Below, piece by piece: positions 35,112 through 46,285 of a DNA stretch of 64,000 nucleotides (the first letter of the stretch is position 1; every line of letters starts with the position of its first letter). Source of the DNA: Zantedeschia hybrid cultivar (Eukaryota > Streptophyta > Magnoliopsida > Alismatales > Araceae); assembly GCA_030544215.1 (NCBI GenBank), contig JARZZO010000004.1:39731980-39795979 (forward strand), given 5' to 3'. A model generated the notes under the pieces. That model was not told the DNA's origin and searched no databases. It saw only the letters and a list, made by a program, of their open reading frames with translations. The translations under genes and the position numbers were made by a program.

Positions 35112-36126
35112 AATAGGGTGTTTTGGGAATCTTACCAAGCGTGGACCGACTTCTTCGACCAGTGCCGCCGCCGCTTCGCCCTCTTCCGTTGCAGGAGAGG
35201 CATCTTCTGCTTCCATGAAAGCCGCGACCTCCGCGAGTTCCGCCGCTGTCTTACCGGCCACTCCGAGAGTTTCCTCGCCCTCGGCAATCTCTACCACCTC
35301 GATCGCCACCATCAGAGTCGCTTCCTGCCAAGATCGCTCGGCCCACCTTGTTCCATGGCGAGTATAGAGAGAGAGAGAGCTCGGGAAAGCTAGAGAGAGA
35401 GGGGATGAATGAGGAGGAGAAAGGAAAGGCCGGCAGTGGTGGAAGAGCCACCGGTGATCGCCGGAGACGCCGAGGATGACCGAAGGAGAGGAAGATGGTC
35501 GGAAACTGCCGCCGTCACCGGAGAGGAGGAAGAAGATGAAGAGAGAGAAAGTAAGAAGGAGAATGAGGGGAGAAGGGGCTCGAGCTTGCGCGACCCTGTT
35601 TGAATTCGTTAAATCGCATCTGGGAACAGCAATGCCATTCAGTGGCACACAAACTGAGACGACAACAGTAAATTTTTGAAAGTTGTTAAATGCATCTCCT
35701 GAGGCCGACGCCTTTTGGAATTAACCTCTTTTTCGTTCAGGGCTGTACCACGGAAATACGGAGTAATAAGATATACGTGTCTCCTCAGGAGGACACGATT
35801 CGGTGAATTAATGTTGGAAATCTCTGGAAAAATAGGAGAGAGAAGAGAAAGGCGTCTCACTGACAAAACGCGATTTGTGCTTTTTAAGGATTAAATATTT
35901 ATTTTCGGAAATTGAATTTGACTGAAACGCATCTGTCTGAGTCGACGCGATTTGGATTAAATTAGCCCGAACCATAGTATTTTGAAGAAAAACCACAGTT
36001 TTATTCGAGGAAAAATTCAAGAAAAATTGCATAACATTAATGAATGATTTTATTGCAATAAAGGAATGATTTCTTCATTGGAAATAAAGCAAAATATATC
36101 AAGTTGGATGGAAGGATTAAGAGCTT
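35112..36126 (-). other. LTR-like or intronic DNA of element B between E and the antisense ORF
   Basis: GC-rich then AT-rich. Minus-strand 35600-35380 is a pyrimidine-rich run (CTCTCTCTCT) like the leader tracts of the Tekay-type LTRs, and 35600-35950 holds GGCGTC-type inverted repeats (for example near 35630 and 35940). A minus-strand A/E-rich frame (35345-35112) ends near a splice-donor-like TTGGTAAGA. Whether this is part of the antisense gene or an LTR fragment is unclear; I call no gene. Confidence 0.35.
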
Positions 36127-36330
36127 TCACGGACGAATGTTCATAAGTTCTTTTACATATGATTTCCATAATTCTTGATTGGCTTTATGTGGACGTTTAA
36201 CACAATGGGTGAATCCGATGTTCCATAGAGTTGTAATGAGCTCAGTCGCTTCGAAGTCTTTGTCAGTTCCCAATGCCCGCTTCTTGATTGGAGAAAGAGA
36301 AGATATCTCAAGAAATTCATAGCAAGGCAT
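36127..36330 (-). pseudogene. Possible upstream exon of the antisense extra ORF (element B)
   Basis: 67-residue minus-strand frame containing FLEISSLSPIKKRAL and DKDFEATELITTLWNIGF. It is not low-complexity and resembles conserved coding sequence, but I cannot name the family. It lies downstream of a minus-strand TATA box and upstream of the coiled-coil exons on the same strand, which suggests one interrupted gene. Its stop at 36127-36129 and the intervening DNA leave the gene structure open. Confidence 0.4.
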
Positions 36331-36669
36331 ACCAAGTTGAAGATGACAACGATGTGGATTAGTTCTATCATGTCTATGAAGAATTGGAATATGGAGAACA
36401 TGTGGAGAGTTGCATAAAGAGAAGGAAGAATTGATTAGAAGAGAGATTAACTTACTTGTAAGTTAGAATCTCACTTACTTAGATGATCTTTCACTTCAAA
36501 GAGTTTTTCAATCGTCCTTCTCATCCTCTTGTTTGAAGAGTCTTATGAAGAATTCGCCATCCTCCTTGATTTCTTTTTGTTCTTTCATTCTTTCTTGAGC
36601 TTTAGAGAGAATCCTCTAGCTTTTCCTCTTGATTGTGTATTTTAATGCTTTGATATGAAGGGAGGGAGG

Positions 36670-36677
36670 TTATATAG
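36670..36677 (-). promoter_or_regulatory. Candidate TATA box for the antisense ORF
   Basis: Minus-strand CTATATAA in the context CACTCTATATAACCTCC, followed downstream (lower coordinates) by a leader with CTTTCATATCAAAGC-like sequence and then the 36127-36330 frame about 340 bp away. Confidence 0.4.
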
Positions 36678-37885
36678 AGTGATTTGCAAGATTGAGGAGC
36701 CCTTTCCGAATTGGAAGAGGGATGTGCATTGAAAGAAAGTGGAGTTCAGATTGGAGCCAAAAAAGAGAACTGTTTCTGTAAGTTAAACGGCGTCTGGACG
36801 GGGCGACGTCATTTAAATGACGTCTGTGAATAGCGACGCCATTTGATGGCTTAATGTGTTTCTGATATCTTCCTGAAGTTTCATAATTGCATGATATTTG
36901 ATGATTATTGATTATTTGCTTAAAGTTACTGATGAATTCTGAGCGCAGGAAAGAGGAAAATTCAATAAAATTTCAATAAGGTCCCACTGTGGGAGTTTCA
37001 CTAAGTCCCAACCGTAACTAAAAAGATGGTTATTTCTATCATTGTATTCTTTTGTGTAATTGATCTGCATCATTACTATATGATAAATATCTATTGGATA
37101 TATCAGGTACCTTGTGATTTTGATGAAACTGGAATTTAAGTTCCCCTCTAACAAAAGCAGTCATAATTACAGAGAATTCTTAATCGCACGGATAAACCGT
37201 TAGATTGTTAATTGGTGGGGACGATGGTTCCGCTTTTGTGAAACAGTGCATGGACAAACGAGCCTCGGCTTAGCACTGGATTGCAAGACTGGTGTCTTGA
37301 CTCAATAATGACAATTTAAAAATATTATCCTTGATTAATTTATATTTTATTTTATTTTTATTTTCCTTTTAGCCCAGCATGAATCATGTAGGACTTTGAA
37401 ATAATTGTGATAAAAATTAATTCTTGATTAAATTTCAGACCATTGATCTAATAAATCCCAATGTGATATAAAATATTCCACTCCGAATTGAGTATATCAA
37501 TTATCTTTGAGGTTTTCCAAAAGATATCTTTGTAATTCTATCATTGTTTGGATTCTTTATCCCAAATTTTCTTGTTTCCTTTTAAGATCCATCATGGTTT
37601 TAGTACATCCACATTGTTTGATAACCACTCTCCACAATGAAACCTGCAGGGTTTGTGACCTATGGTACTTTCCAATCGTGGAAGTTGATCATTCTTATTT
37701 TATTTCCATGTCTCTTTCATCTAGACAGGATTGATTCCATTGATCTCTTTGAGATACTTCATTGATTATTTTGAGAAAAATTCCTATCATATGATATTGA
37801 GAGTGTGTCTCATCATACCTTGGCATCATCTTTTCAGTATATTCCATATCATTCCCTTGCAAAGTCAATGCCAAGGTGGGACAGC
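36678..37885 (+). other. Non-coding 3' region of element B
   Basis: No coding sequence is recognised. 36781-36853 holds two GGCGTC-family repeats in tandem, around the palindrome GACGTCATTTAAATGACGTC. A purine-rich stretch, AAGGTGGGACAGC (37873-37885), precedes the LTR and is the candidate polypurine tract. Confidence 0.5.
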
Positions 37886-38844
37886 TGTCGACATACTAAT
37901 TTTGACCTCATATTGAGTAAATTTTATGTCATAATGATAATACCTCAAAGTATAATTTGTAATAATTAATTAATTTTTATTAATTTTCTCAAAAATTTGT
38001 TGAATTGCATCGCTCATGGCTGACGTCATTTATATTCCTAGTAGAAATCAGTTCGGAATTGAATTTTCAAATTCAGATAGATTTAACTGAATAGCGTCGT
38101 TTGAGGAAGATGCCATTTAAGTCCTAATCCGTCTGGATTTTTGATTTTTAATTCGAATTAATTTCCTAATTATCTAAAGCACGTTGTCCTAGGAAAACGT
38201 GATTTAAGTTTCCTAATGTATTTCGGTTTCCTTTTCGGATTTCCATTCTATTTTGGCCACTTTAATTAGACAAATGGTGTCTCGTCTAGGCGACGCGATT
38301 TGTGAGTTTCCTGATAAATATGATTTGGCTGAGATAATATGGTTTCCGAGGTTGGGAAGGTTGCTGACTCCTCTATGCTCATCCAAGATAAGTCCGATTG
38401 CGGGAGAGAGTCCTTTTGAACCCCAAAACACCCCTAAACCTAATCTTATAATACAACACCCTTTGGACCTTTGAAAAAAGTTGGCAATTGGTGATTTTGA
38501 AGCTCAAGACAAGGAGACCCTAAAGGAGAAAAACGTGGACAATAAGAGAGGCTTCATAAAAGGCTTCTTCTTCCTCATCCTCTTCATCCTTTGAAGATAT
38601 TGAAAATCAAGGCTATGGAGGAGCCAACTAACTATCTTCTTTTCTTAATTTCTTTCTAGTTATTTCATAGATTTATCATTGTTCATCTCATCACTTCATG
38701 TTCACACACACACATCATATTTTTCACACCTATATGCATATTAGGGGTTTAAATAATACCAATCAAGTGAGTAGATTAGTTTAGATGCATGTTTGAATTC
38801 TTTGATATAATAAATACTATTCTACTTTAGTTCTAATTAGAATT
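37886..38844 (+). mobile_element. 3' LTR of element B (5' part)
   Basis: Starts TGTCGACATACTAATTTTGACC and aligns with 9854-10800 for about 950 bp. It contains GGCGTC-family units at about 38000-38031, 38087-38120 and 38271-38302, and the TATA at 38445-38453. After GAATT at 38844 it departs from the 5' copy, so the rest is deleted or replaced. Confidence 0.75.
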
Positions 38845-39158
38845 TTTCTTTTTGCTTAATCTCCTTTTTACAAGGTACAAAGAAGAAGAAAGAAAGAGAC
38901 TCAAAATAGCAACAATCGAGAAATCAAAAGCAAGAACACATCAATAAAAGCGGTCTTTTTCTTTGGGCGGCCAAAGAAAGGGAATCAAGAACTTAATCTT
39001 CCAAATTTGAAAAGGTAAGCGATCAATCTTTCTTTGAAACTTTTGAAAGTTTCTGGCGATCACGTTTTCTTTAGTTTTAATAGTTTTACTATTCATATAA
39101 GAAACATAGATTCATGAATATCATACACATGATTTGAGCGTTCACGTAGAGGAGCTCA
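38845..39158. other. Unassigned DNA between element B and copia I
   Basis: About 310 bp with no ORF or repeat match elsewhere in the window. It includes a splice-donor-like AAAGGTAAGC near 39015. The last five bases, GCTCA (39154-39158), should be one copy of the target duplication of copia I; the other copy lies outside the window. Confidence 0.4.
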
Positions 39159-40721
39159 TGTTGGGTTCTCTGTGTTCGGATCCGACCAGAACGCAGCAGA
39201 TAAAATAATATTCGGGATCGGATCCGTCCTATTTTGATCAACAAAATTCAAGAACAATAAATCACATTTACCTTGCACTGATTCGAATTTGCGTTCATTC
39301 GGTTTTTTCGGTGCGATCCTGCAAGCCGTGCAGGTGTCCGACCTTTAGCGGTATCCACGCTGTCTTCCTCTTGGTGGATCGTCCTCACTTCCTCGTTCGT
39401 AGCAGCGTCTGCGGATCCCGTCTGGCTGTACATAACTCTCTGCGACATGCGGATTCAGATTCCTGTCAAACAGGAAAACGGAGCAAGCGGGAGTCGGAGC
39501 GGAGTCTCCCGGGGCTGTCCAAAGGAGGGAGGAGCCAGAGACAGAGGAGGAGAGAAAGAGGGGCGGCTAGGTCATGGTTGCTGGCCCCTGACCTAGCCCC
39601 AGACTTTATAATAAGTGCATTGCGGTTTTTAAGAAAAATCCACACTTATTCGAAATCCCACCAAAAATCCACCAACTTGAAAACCATTTGCGTGTGAACC
39701 TCTAGGCCCCAAATACCAGTCTAGTTAATGACCCATTAAGTCCAGTAATCTTTTACGGACCCACTGAATTAATTAATATCCTTATATTAATTAATCAGCC
39801 GAATTTAATGTCCCACAATAAATTCGGACGGGCTTTCGATCACGTTGGGTGCCAAGCAACACCATGTGATCCCGGAAGGCATTGGGTTTATGCAACCCAC
39901 TATGGGAACCTTTCTGTCAACGGTTACTGCGCGGATATAATCCTTCATCTATGCAATTTTCTCGAACCTAGGGTATGGTTTACTGTTAAACCCTAACCGG
40001 TCGATTCACTTCTATCGGATGCCGCTCATCTATATCAGATAACTCTTTATCTGATACAGAGTCAGCCCTGGCCAGGGACTTAAGCGCATCATTCCCGGAA
40101 CATTCTCTCTCTAAATACTGAGAGCAGATGATCCCGTATTGAACACACAATTACCTTCGAGGGTATTTCCCAGAACCCGATCATTTGACTTATTGATAAC
40201 CTACGGTTAGGGATTTGTTAGTCAAGGTCAAAGCTCACAGACCTACCATCAAGATATCTTCGGTATCTCAGGTCCAAGGATCATGTATGCAACTGTGACA
40301 AAGGAATCTAGCTGGTTAACAATAAGGTATATACCATCCAAGAATTCATGGTCAGATCAGTCCAGTGAACTCATTCACCAATAAGCACCTATAGGTCCAG
40401 CATAGTGTCTCCACACAAGTGACTTATAAGATCAGTCACCCTTATTATATGAGCTGAAGAAACCTGTACTAGTCTATCTGGATATTTGATGTCCTCAAAC
40501 ATCCTCCGACTAGGAACAATTAAGAACATGTGTTTATAAGTCTTTGGTCCTGTAATTATGATCTCATCATAATCCGAAGACTGTTGCGCATGTTCATGGA
40601 CTTCATCATGATACGATAAATATAGATCGAATTAATTACACACAATGAATTCATGACATTATATTAATAAACTAAATAATACAGAGTATCGAATTGGCTT
40701 TCGAGCCACCTAATACTAACA
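39159..40721 (-). mobile_element. 3' LTR of copia element I
   Basis: 1,563 bp, TGTTGGG to ...ACTAACA (minus-strand start TGTTAGTATTAGGTGG, end CCCAACA). It is preceded on the minus strand by a polypurine tract and by the C-terminal end of the copia polyprotein. It is diverged from the related LTR G at 6007-7588. Confidence 0.8.
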
Positions 40722-40733
40722 ATCTCCCACTTG
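40722..40733 (-). other. Polypurine tract of copia I
   Basis: Minus-strand CCAAGTGGGAGA directly before the LTR start, the typical form in Angela/Tork-like copia elements. Confidence 0.8.
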
Positions 40734-40820
40734 GACTAAAGCCAATCACTTTTATACAGAATACCCATATTCTCTAAGTGACACTCAAAAATATTTTGAG
40801 ACAGAGGCTTCGTCAGTAGA
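40734..40820 (-). pseudogene. pol: End of the copia polyprotein (element I, left of J)
   Basis: Minus-strand reading DLLTKPLSQ, the conserved end of the copia RNase H region, then a short tail to a stop. The other side of the same region is at 50451-51092. The two are separated only by element J and its duplication TCTAC (40821-40825 and 50446-50450). Confidence 0.75.
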
Positions 40821-40825
40821 TCTAC

Positions 40826-43268
40826 TGTAAGGATCGAGACCTTCGGACCCTGTAGTTCTGGCTACGTGATGTAGACTGGATCTATCGCGACCGGATTCCG
40901 AAGCTGGGACCCGAAGTTTGGATCCGAGGCTGGGTCGGATCGGTGACGAGGCCCGACGGGGATCCGGATGGCGACGGAGGCGAAGCCGAAGGCTCGAGGC
41001 CGAGGGTGGCTCGGTCGGGCGTTAGCTTGTCTTCGGAAGCAGGGCCGAGACCCCTTCGGGCGGTACGAATCCGGACTTCCTTCGGACCGAGAGGCAGCCG
41101 GCGCTCCGCGTCGAGACCAGTGGGAGGAGTCCGAGGTCGGCGGCTGAGACCGACTCGGGTTGACCGGCGACTCGAGGGTGCCACATGGGCTGGCTTTGGG
41201 CCGTGTAGTGTACGGCCCTGTCGAGTCGTCTGACTGGCGCCCACGTGGGACGACGACCTCTTGACAGCGGCGCGGGCTGTGTCAGGGTACGGCCCCGACG
41301 TGTCGACTGGACGGTGGCCTCGATCCACGCGCTCGGCCCGTCTCGAGATAAACCCCCACGAGCCCTCCTCCTTTCCTCATTTTTCTCCTTCTCTCTTTCT
41401 CTCCTTCCCCTCCGGCGATCTCAGCGGCGATTCCTCCGCCTCCCTCTTTTCCTCCCACCATTTCACCTCTCCCTCCACTCCATCCTCTACCTAGCTCCTA
41501 CCACTGCCACCTCCATCTCCACTGTGGCGTTCTACTCTCCGGACGGCGGCCGACGTCACGGTGGAGCAAGGACGACCACGGCGGTACCGGCGGCGGCGTG
41601 GGGCGAGTCGGGTGGACGGCTTGAAGCTCGGAGGCGTTCAAGTGTCCGGTAGGGTGACGGTTCCCATAGCATCGCGTTTTAACCAGGTTTTCCTCGTTTA
41701 AGCATGACCATGGATCTCTGGTTTTGGGGGGTAGAATAAGCATGTTTAGGTATTCTTTTGATGATTTGGGGGATTTGCTATGAAGGTGATTTTCCTATGG
41801 TTTGTATTGTCCCTCTTTCCCCTCTGTTTTTGAGCAACTTTGGGGTTTCATGGGTTGGTAAGGGAGTCTCGGGCCCATGGCAGATTTTAGGTTCCTGGGC
41901 GTTGGCTTGTCTTCGGATAGCAGGGCCGAAACCCCTTCGGGCCGAGGACCCTTCGGGCGGGTTGAAAGACGTGCATGGACGACGCCTTTTTGAAGGGCGT
42001 CGGGCCATCACGTCTTTGACAGAAATCGTCTGGCCGAAACCCTTTCGGTCCGAGGACTGTTTTACATAAACCTGATTCTGAACAGAACCTCACTAATTCA
42101 TGCCAGTAAAACGTGTTCATACTGCTAGATAGCTGGTTAATGCATGTTTTGGTGCACTCGACAATGATGGATTCTTCATGACCGGATGGCACCGCGTGGT
42201 GTGTCGTGCGATCGTGGGCTTTTCACGTGACCGGATCGTACTGTGCCGGGTTTTGGTGTTTTGTGTTACTGTGGACCTGGAGTGACATTGTAGCGCTTTA
42301 TCACCCTGTGCTGGTGGGGGCGTGAGCACAGCGCCGGTGGGGGCGTGGGCGGGGTGACGCCTAGTGAGAGAGGGTCACCTGGTGAACCCCGGGGTCAGCT
42401 AGTACTGGTGTCGGAGTGGTACATTCGGAGAGTCACTCATGCTGAGGGAAGGAGTAACCACCTGAGCCAGTTGGGCCGGAGTAGCTAGCATGCTATCCGA
42501 GGGGTTACTGTTTGGTCTCAGCGGGTCGGTGTTTCCTACCTTCGGTGGTGATCGATGTTTCCTACTTTCGGCTGTGGTTGGTGTTTCCTACCTTCGGTGG
42601 TGATCGATGTTTCCTACCTTCGGCTGTGGCCGGTGTTTCCTACTCTCGGTTGTGTGGCCGAGACGCCTTCGGTCAGTGTAGCCGAGACACCTTCGGTTAA
42701 TGCTAAGCCGAGACGTGAGTTGTTGGCTCCTTGATAGAATGATTCTAGAATTATGCATGCTACATTCCGAATGCACATGGTTCATATCTAGATGTAGGAG
42801 TAGTGTACTTACTTCTGTGTTCGTTACTTTACCGTTAGCCGTACCTTGCACTTGTGGGTGTGTGCGTGGGCAGTGGGGATCGAAGGATCCCTACTGAGTC
42901 TTGTCTTGAGACTCACCCCTGCGGTTTTCAGGTGAGGACTCCCAGCAGACTTAGAGCGGCATGTGCGGCCGCGTGTTGAGCGCCTTCAGCGGTTGTTCCG
43001 GGGTATGCCCCGATGTAGTTGTTATTTATTTCTGGCTTGTATGTTTAATTATTTCTTTTCAGTTGGAGTATGTAATTATTTGTTGTATCGAGTCGCATTG
43101 TAATAATTTTAATTCCTGCGCTTTCATTTCAATTCAATGCGATGTGAATGTTTAGCTTAGTTTATTATTTATTTCCCAGACTTACTAGATCCTGGTTTGG
43201 TTCCAAATTAATGATTCGGTACCCATTTAGTAATCGGATCCCCGATTATAGGATGGCAGGTCGTTACA
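40826..43268 (+). mobile_element. 5' LTR of element J
   Basis: Starts TGTAAGGATCGAGACC and ends GGTCGTTACA. The 3' half (from about 42.1 kb) is shared with the LTRs of C, D and E; most of the first 1.2 kb is not, apart from a pyrimidine-rich tract (41350-41520) and GGCGTC-like units near 41969-42005. Many short CCGA...TCGG inverted repeats (such as 41042-41062 and 41930-41965) fill the unique half. A minus-strand 148-residue frame (40882-41328) recurs in the 3' LTR and is a composition artefact. Confidence 0.92.
42529..42660 (+). repeat. 52-bp tandem repeat in the J LTR
   Basis: GTGTTTCCTACCTTCGGTGG starts copies at 42529 and 42581, and a partial third starts at 42633. Each 52-bp unit is itself two related 26-bp halves. 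The same array recurs in the 3' LTR near 49706-49837. Confidence 0.85.
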
Positions 43269-43270
43269 GT

Positions 43271-43282
43271 TGGTATCAGAGC
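43271..43282 (+). other. Primer-binding site of element J
   Basis: Exact TGGTATCAGAGC, complementary to the 3' end of initiator tRNA-Met, two bases after the LTR end. Confidence 0.95.
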
Positions 43283-43425
43283 ATACGGTCTGGCAAATAA
43301 ATAAATAACTAGGTTAAATATCATAAGTCCGGCAAATAAATACATTATCCCGTATAGGCACGTCGGTAGTATAGGTTTTAGGATCCTAATTAGTACCTTT
43401 TGATTTTGTAATTGTAGGCGAGTTG

Positions 43426-44301
43426 ATGGCTCCCAGGGAGAGGATGTCGGTTATTCGAGAGCGGGGAGATGCCCCTAGTGGATCCGAGGCAGGGAGGCCG
43501 AGTGTAGAGCGGTTTATGGAGGCCATGATGGACACTATGGCTAGATACCAGACGCGAGATCCTAGTGAGAGTTCTAGTGCTCGGGGAGGGTCCACAGCTA
43601 CACTTGAGAGGTTCCTGAAGCTGAGGCCACCTCACTTCACCGGTCGTCCCGACCCTGATGAGGCCATTCATTGGCTTAGAGAGATAGAGAAGACCTTCGA
43701 TACCATGGATTGTGCAGCCGTAGAGAGGACCCCATTGGCTACCTTCATGCTGAAGGATAGCGCTTATGACTGGTGGACTACACTGAAGAGTTTGTCTTAT
43801 GGGGACAGGAGTCTTAGGGAGATTTCTTGGGAGGCCTTTGTTAAGGAGTTCAATGCACAATATTTCCCTAGACATGTCCAGCGAGCCAAGGAGAGGGAGT
43901 TTATGGACCTGACGCAGGGGAGTATGTCGGTACTTGAGTACGAGGCGAAGTTCATTTCGCTGGGACGGTTCGTGCCTTTCATATCTGAGGATGAGGAGCG
44001 TCGCACGGAGAGGTTTGTGGATGGGCTTAGGCTCAGTCTGAGGAACTTCGTGGCGTCTCACTGTTGCACGGATTTGGCTTCTGCGGTTAGATGTGCGGCA
44101 GCTGTAGAGGCTCAGCAGATCCAGTCGGCCCGAGAGAGAGGACAGGCTGTTCAGGGGCCAGCGCGTGGTAGGGGCAAGGCTGCGGCACCGACTCCCTCGG
44201 TCGGATCGGGATCGTCGTCACTCGGCTCCCGATTCAGGAGGTTTTTCAGAAGCGGTGGCAGTAGTAGTGGTAGCAGCGGTAGCAGCAGGCCCAGGCAGGG
44301 T
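43426..44301 (+). pseudogene. gag: gag (element J)
   Basis: Starts at ATG 43426 (MAPRERMSVIRERGD), the same start as C and E; the leader ends in TTGTAGGCGAGTTG. The Retrotrans_gag-type capsid core contains FTGRPDPDEA, HWLREIEKT, YDWWTTLKSL and EFNAQYFPRHVQ (43640-43880), then a serine/glycine-rich region. Gag and pol are normally one frame in this lineage. Here one extra T at about 44301 shifts the frame, and the nucleocapsid reads in the next frame. Confidence 0.85.
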
Positions 44302-46285
44302 TCAGCAGGGTCAGTCTGCATCCAGTGCACAGCAGGAGCCAGCTCAGAGACTTCCGGCAGTCTGCCAGCACTGTGGAGGTGCCCATGGCGGGACTCAGTG
44401 TCCCACTCTTCCCAGGAGGTGTTTTACTTGCGGCCAACAGGGCCATTTGGCGAGGCAGTGCCCGCAGGGGCATGGTCATGGTCAGGGTTCAGGTGATCAG
44501 AAGAAGCCGAGGACCCAGGGAAGAGTTCTGGCTATCACCAGGAGGGAGGCTCGCGCGTCCAACTTGGTGGAAGGTACACTTTCTGTCCTTGGGAACTCTG
44601 CACATGTATTGATCGATACAGGCGCTTCGCATTCCTTCATTTCTGAGCAGTTCCTTGATATTCTTTCTGCACCCGTTGATGAGTTATCTGATGGCTTGAT
44701 GGTAGAGGTTCCTTCTGGAGACTTCATGATATCTTATAATTGTTTGAGGAATGTTCCCTTGACCATTGAGGGTCATGTGCTACCGGCCCAATTGGTTGTA
44801 CTTGCTATTCGTGACTTTGATATCATCCTGGGCGTGGATTGGTTGGAAGCCTTTTATGCTGAGGTGGACTGCCACAGGAAGAGGGTGCGCTTCTCTATTC
44901 CGGACATCCCGACCTTCTTTTTCCAAGGTATTAGGTTTTCCTCTCGAGGCATTCTCATTTCTGCCTTTAAGGCACGGAGGTTGCTTGCTGGTGGCTGCGA
45001 GGCTTTCCTTGCCTCTGTTGTTGTTTCTGATGTCCGTGCTAGTCCCAGTCCTTGGGAGGTGCCCGTGGTTTGTGACTTCGTAGATGTGTTTCCTGAGGAG
45101 CCGCCAGGCCTTCCTCCTCAGCGAGAGGTTGAGTTTACCATTGAGCTTGCACCAGGTACGGCGCCCTTGTCTAAGGCCCCGTATCGGATGGCGCCAGCCG
45201 AACTCGCTGAGTTGAAGGCGCAGTTGCAGGAGTTGCTGGACAAGGGTTTCATTCGTCCCAGTACATCCCCATGGGGTGCTCCAGTTCTGTTTGTTAAAAA
45301 CAAGGATGGTTCTCTGAGGTTGTGCATCGATTATAGGCAGTTGAACCAGGTGACAATAAAGAATAAGTACCCGCTTCCAAGGATCGATGATTTGATGGAT
45401 CAGCTGCAGTCTGCAAGGGTGTTTTCCAAGATCGATCTGAGATCTGGATATTATCAGATGAGGATCAGGGATGTAGATGTTAGTATGACGGCTTTCAGGA
45501 CCCGGTATGGGCACTATGAGTTTTTGGTTATGCCCTTCGGCTTGACCAATGCTCCGGCAGCCTTTATGGATTTAATGAACCGAGTCTTTAGGGCCTATCT
45601 GGATCAGTTTATGGTGGTATTCGTCGATGATATTCTGATCTATTCTTCTTCTGAGGAAGAGCACGCTGCTCATCTTCGGGCAGTGTTGCAGGTCCTAAGG
45701 GAGCACCAACTTTACGCTAAGTTCAGCAAATGTGAATTTTGGCTAGACAAGGTGCACTTCCTTGGGCACGTTATTTCTGGCGAAGGTATCGCAGTGGATC
45801 CAGCCAAGATCGAGGCAGTAATGGACTGGAGCAGACCGACTTCAGTGACTGAGATCAGGAGCTTTCTGGGGCTTGCCGGTTATTACAGACGGTTTGTTCA
45901 GGGATTTTCTTCGATAGTGGCCCCCTTGTCGAGGTTGACTCGAAAGGGAGTTCGTTTTGTGTGGACTGAGGATTGTGAGCAGAGTTTTATTGAGCTAAAA
46001 ACTCGCCTCACGTCAGCCCCGGTGCTGGTGCTTCCATCTGGGTTAGGTGGATTTGTGGTTTACTCGGATGCGTCCCGTCGAGGGTTGGGAGCAGTCCTTA
46101 TGCAGCACGGCAGGGTAGTTGCTTATGCTTCTCGGCAGCTGAAGAGGCATGAGGAGAACTATCCTACTCATGATTTGGAGCTTGCAGCTGTGGTGTTTGC
46201 ACTGAAAATCTGGAGGCATTACTTATATGGAGAGAAATTTCAGGTTTTTACCGATCATAAGAGCTTGAAATATGTGTTCACTTAG
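44302..46285 (+). pseudogene. pol: Nucleocapsid, protease, RT and RNase H (element J)
   Basis: Two fingers: CX2CX3HX4C (CQHCGGAHGGTQC) and a CX2CX4HX4C knuckle (CFTCGQQGHLARQC, about 44419-44463). The protease active site DTGAS is at 44615-44629. RT follows with CIDYRQLN, SKIDLRSGYYQ, PFGLTNAPAAF and FVDD at 45620-45631. RNase H has YSDASRRG and ends inside FTDHKSLKYVFT, where TAG at 46283-46285 replaces a glutamine codon (E reads glutamine there). The frame then continues at 46286. Confidence 0.9.

Larger units (their letters stand above)
9854..38844 (+). mobile_element. Tat-lineage Ty3/gypsy element B, nested host of H and E
   Basis: B runs from the LTR start TGTAGACACGC at 9854 to the 3' LTR beginning TGTCGACATAC at 37886 and is split by two later insertions (16995-22220 and 27387-35111). 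Without them it is about 16 kb, in the size range of large Tat/Ogre-type elements. Order: LTR, leader, gag, proline-rich linker, protease with G-patch-like motif, RT, RNase H, second RNase H, integrase, AT-rich spacer, antisense ORF, 3' LTR. The second RNase H after the normal one is the known mark of the Tat lineage. The 3' LTR is truncated or altered after 38844, so no target duplication could be confirmed. Confidence 0.75.

Noticed and set aside
35100..35648. 182-residue minus-strand frame as an intact gene
   Set aside because: Its N-terminal half is a pyrimidine-rich leader-like tract and its end runs into the LTR of element E; only the A/E-rich part might be coding.
38845..39158. Host gene exon with a GTAAG donor
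   Set aside because: No frame of useful length and no acceptor or partner exon; one donor-like word is expected by chance.
40882..41652. GC-rich frames of 96-148 residues in the J LTR that might be host genes
   Set aside because: They recur at 48075-48845 in the 3' LTR, run on both strands, and have only biased composition.
43271..43282. tRNA-Met gene fragment
   Set aside because: The 12 bases next to each LTR end are the primer-binding site only; no cloverleaf or internal promoter boxes.
43390..45514. Long minus-strand frames (43390-44061, 223 residues; 44780-45514, 244 residues)
   Set aside because: They overlap the gag and RT of element J on the other strand, whose motifs are unmistakable; no domain is seen in the minus frames.
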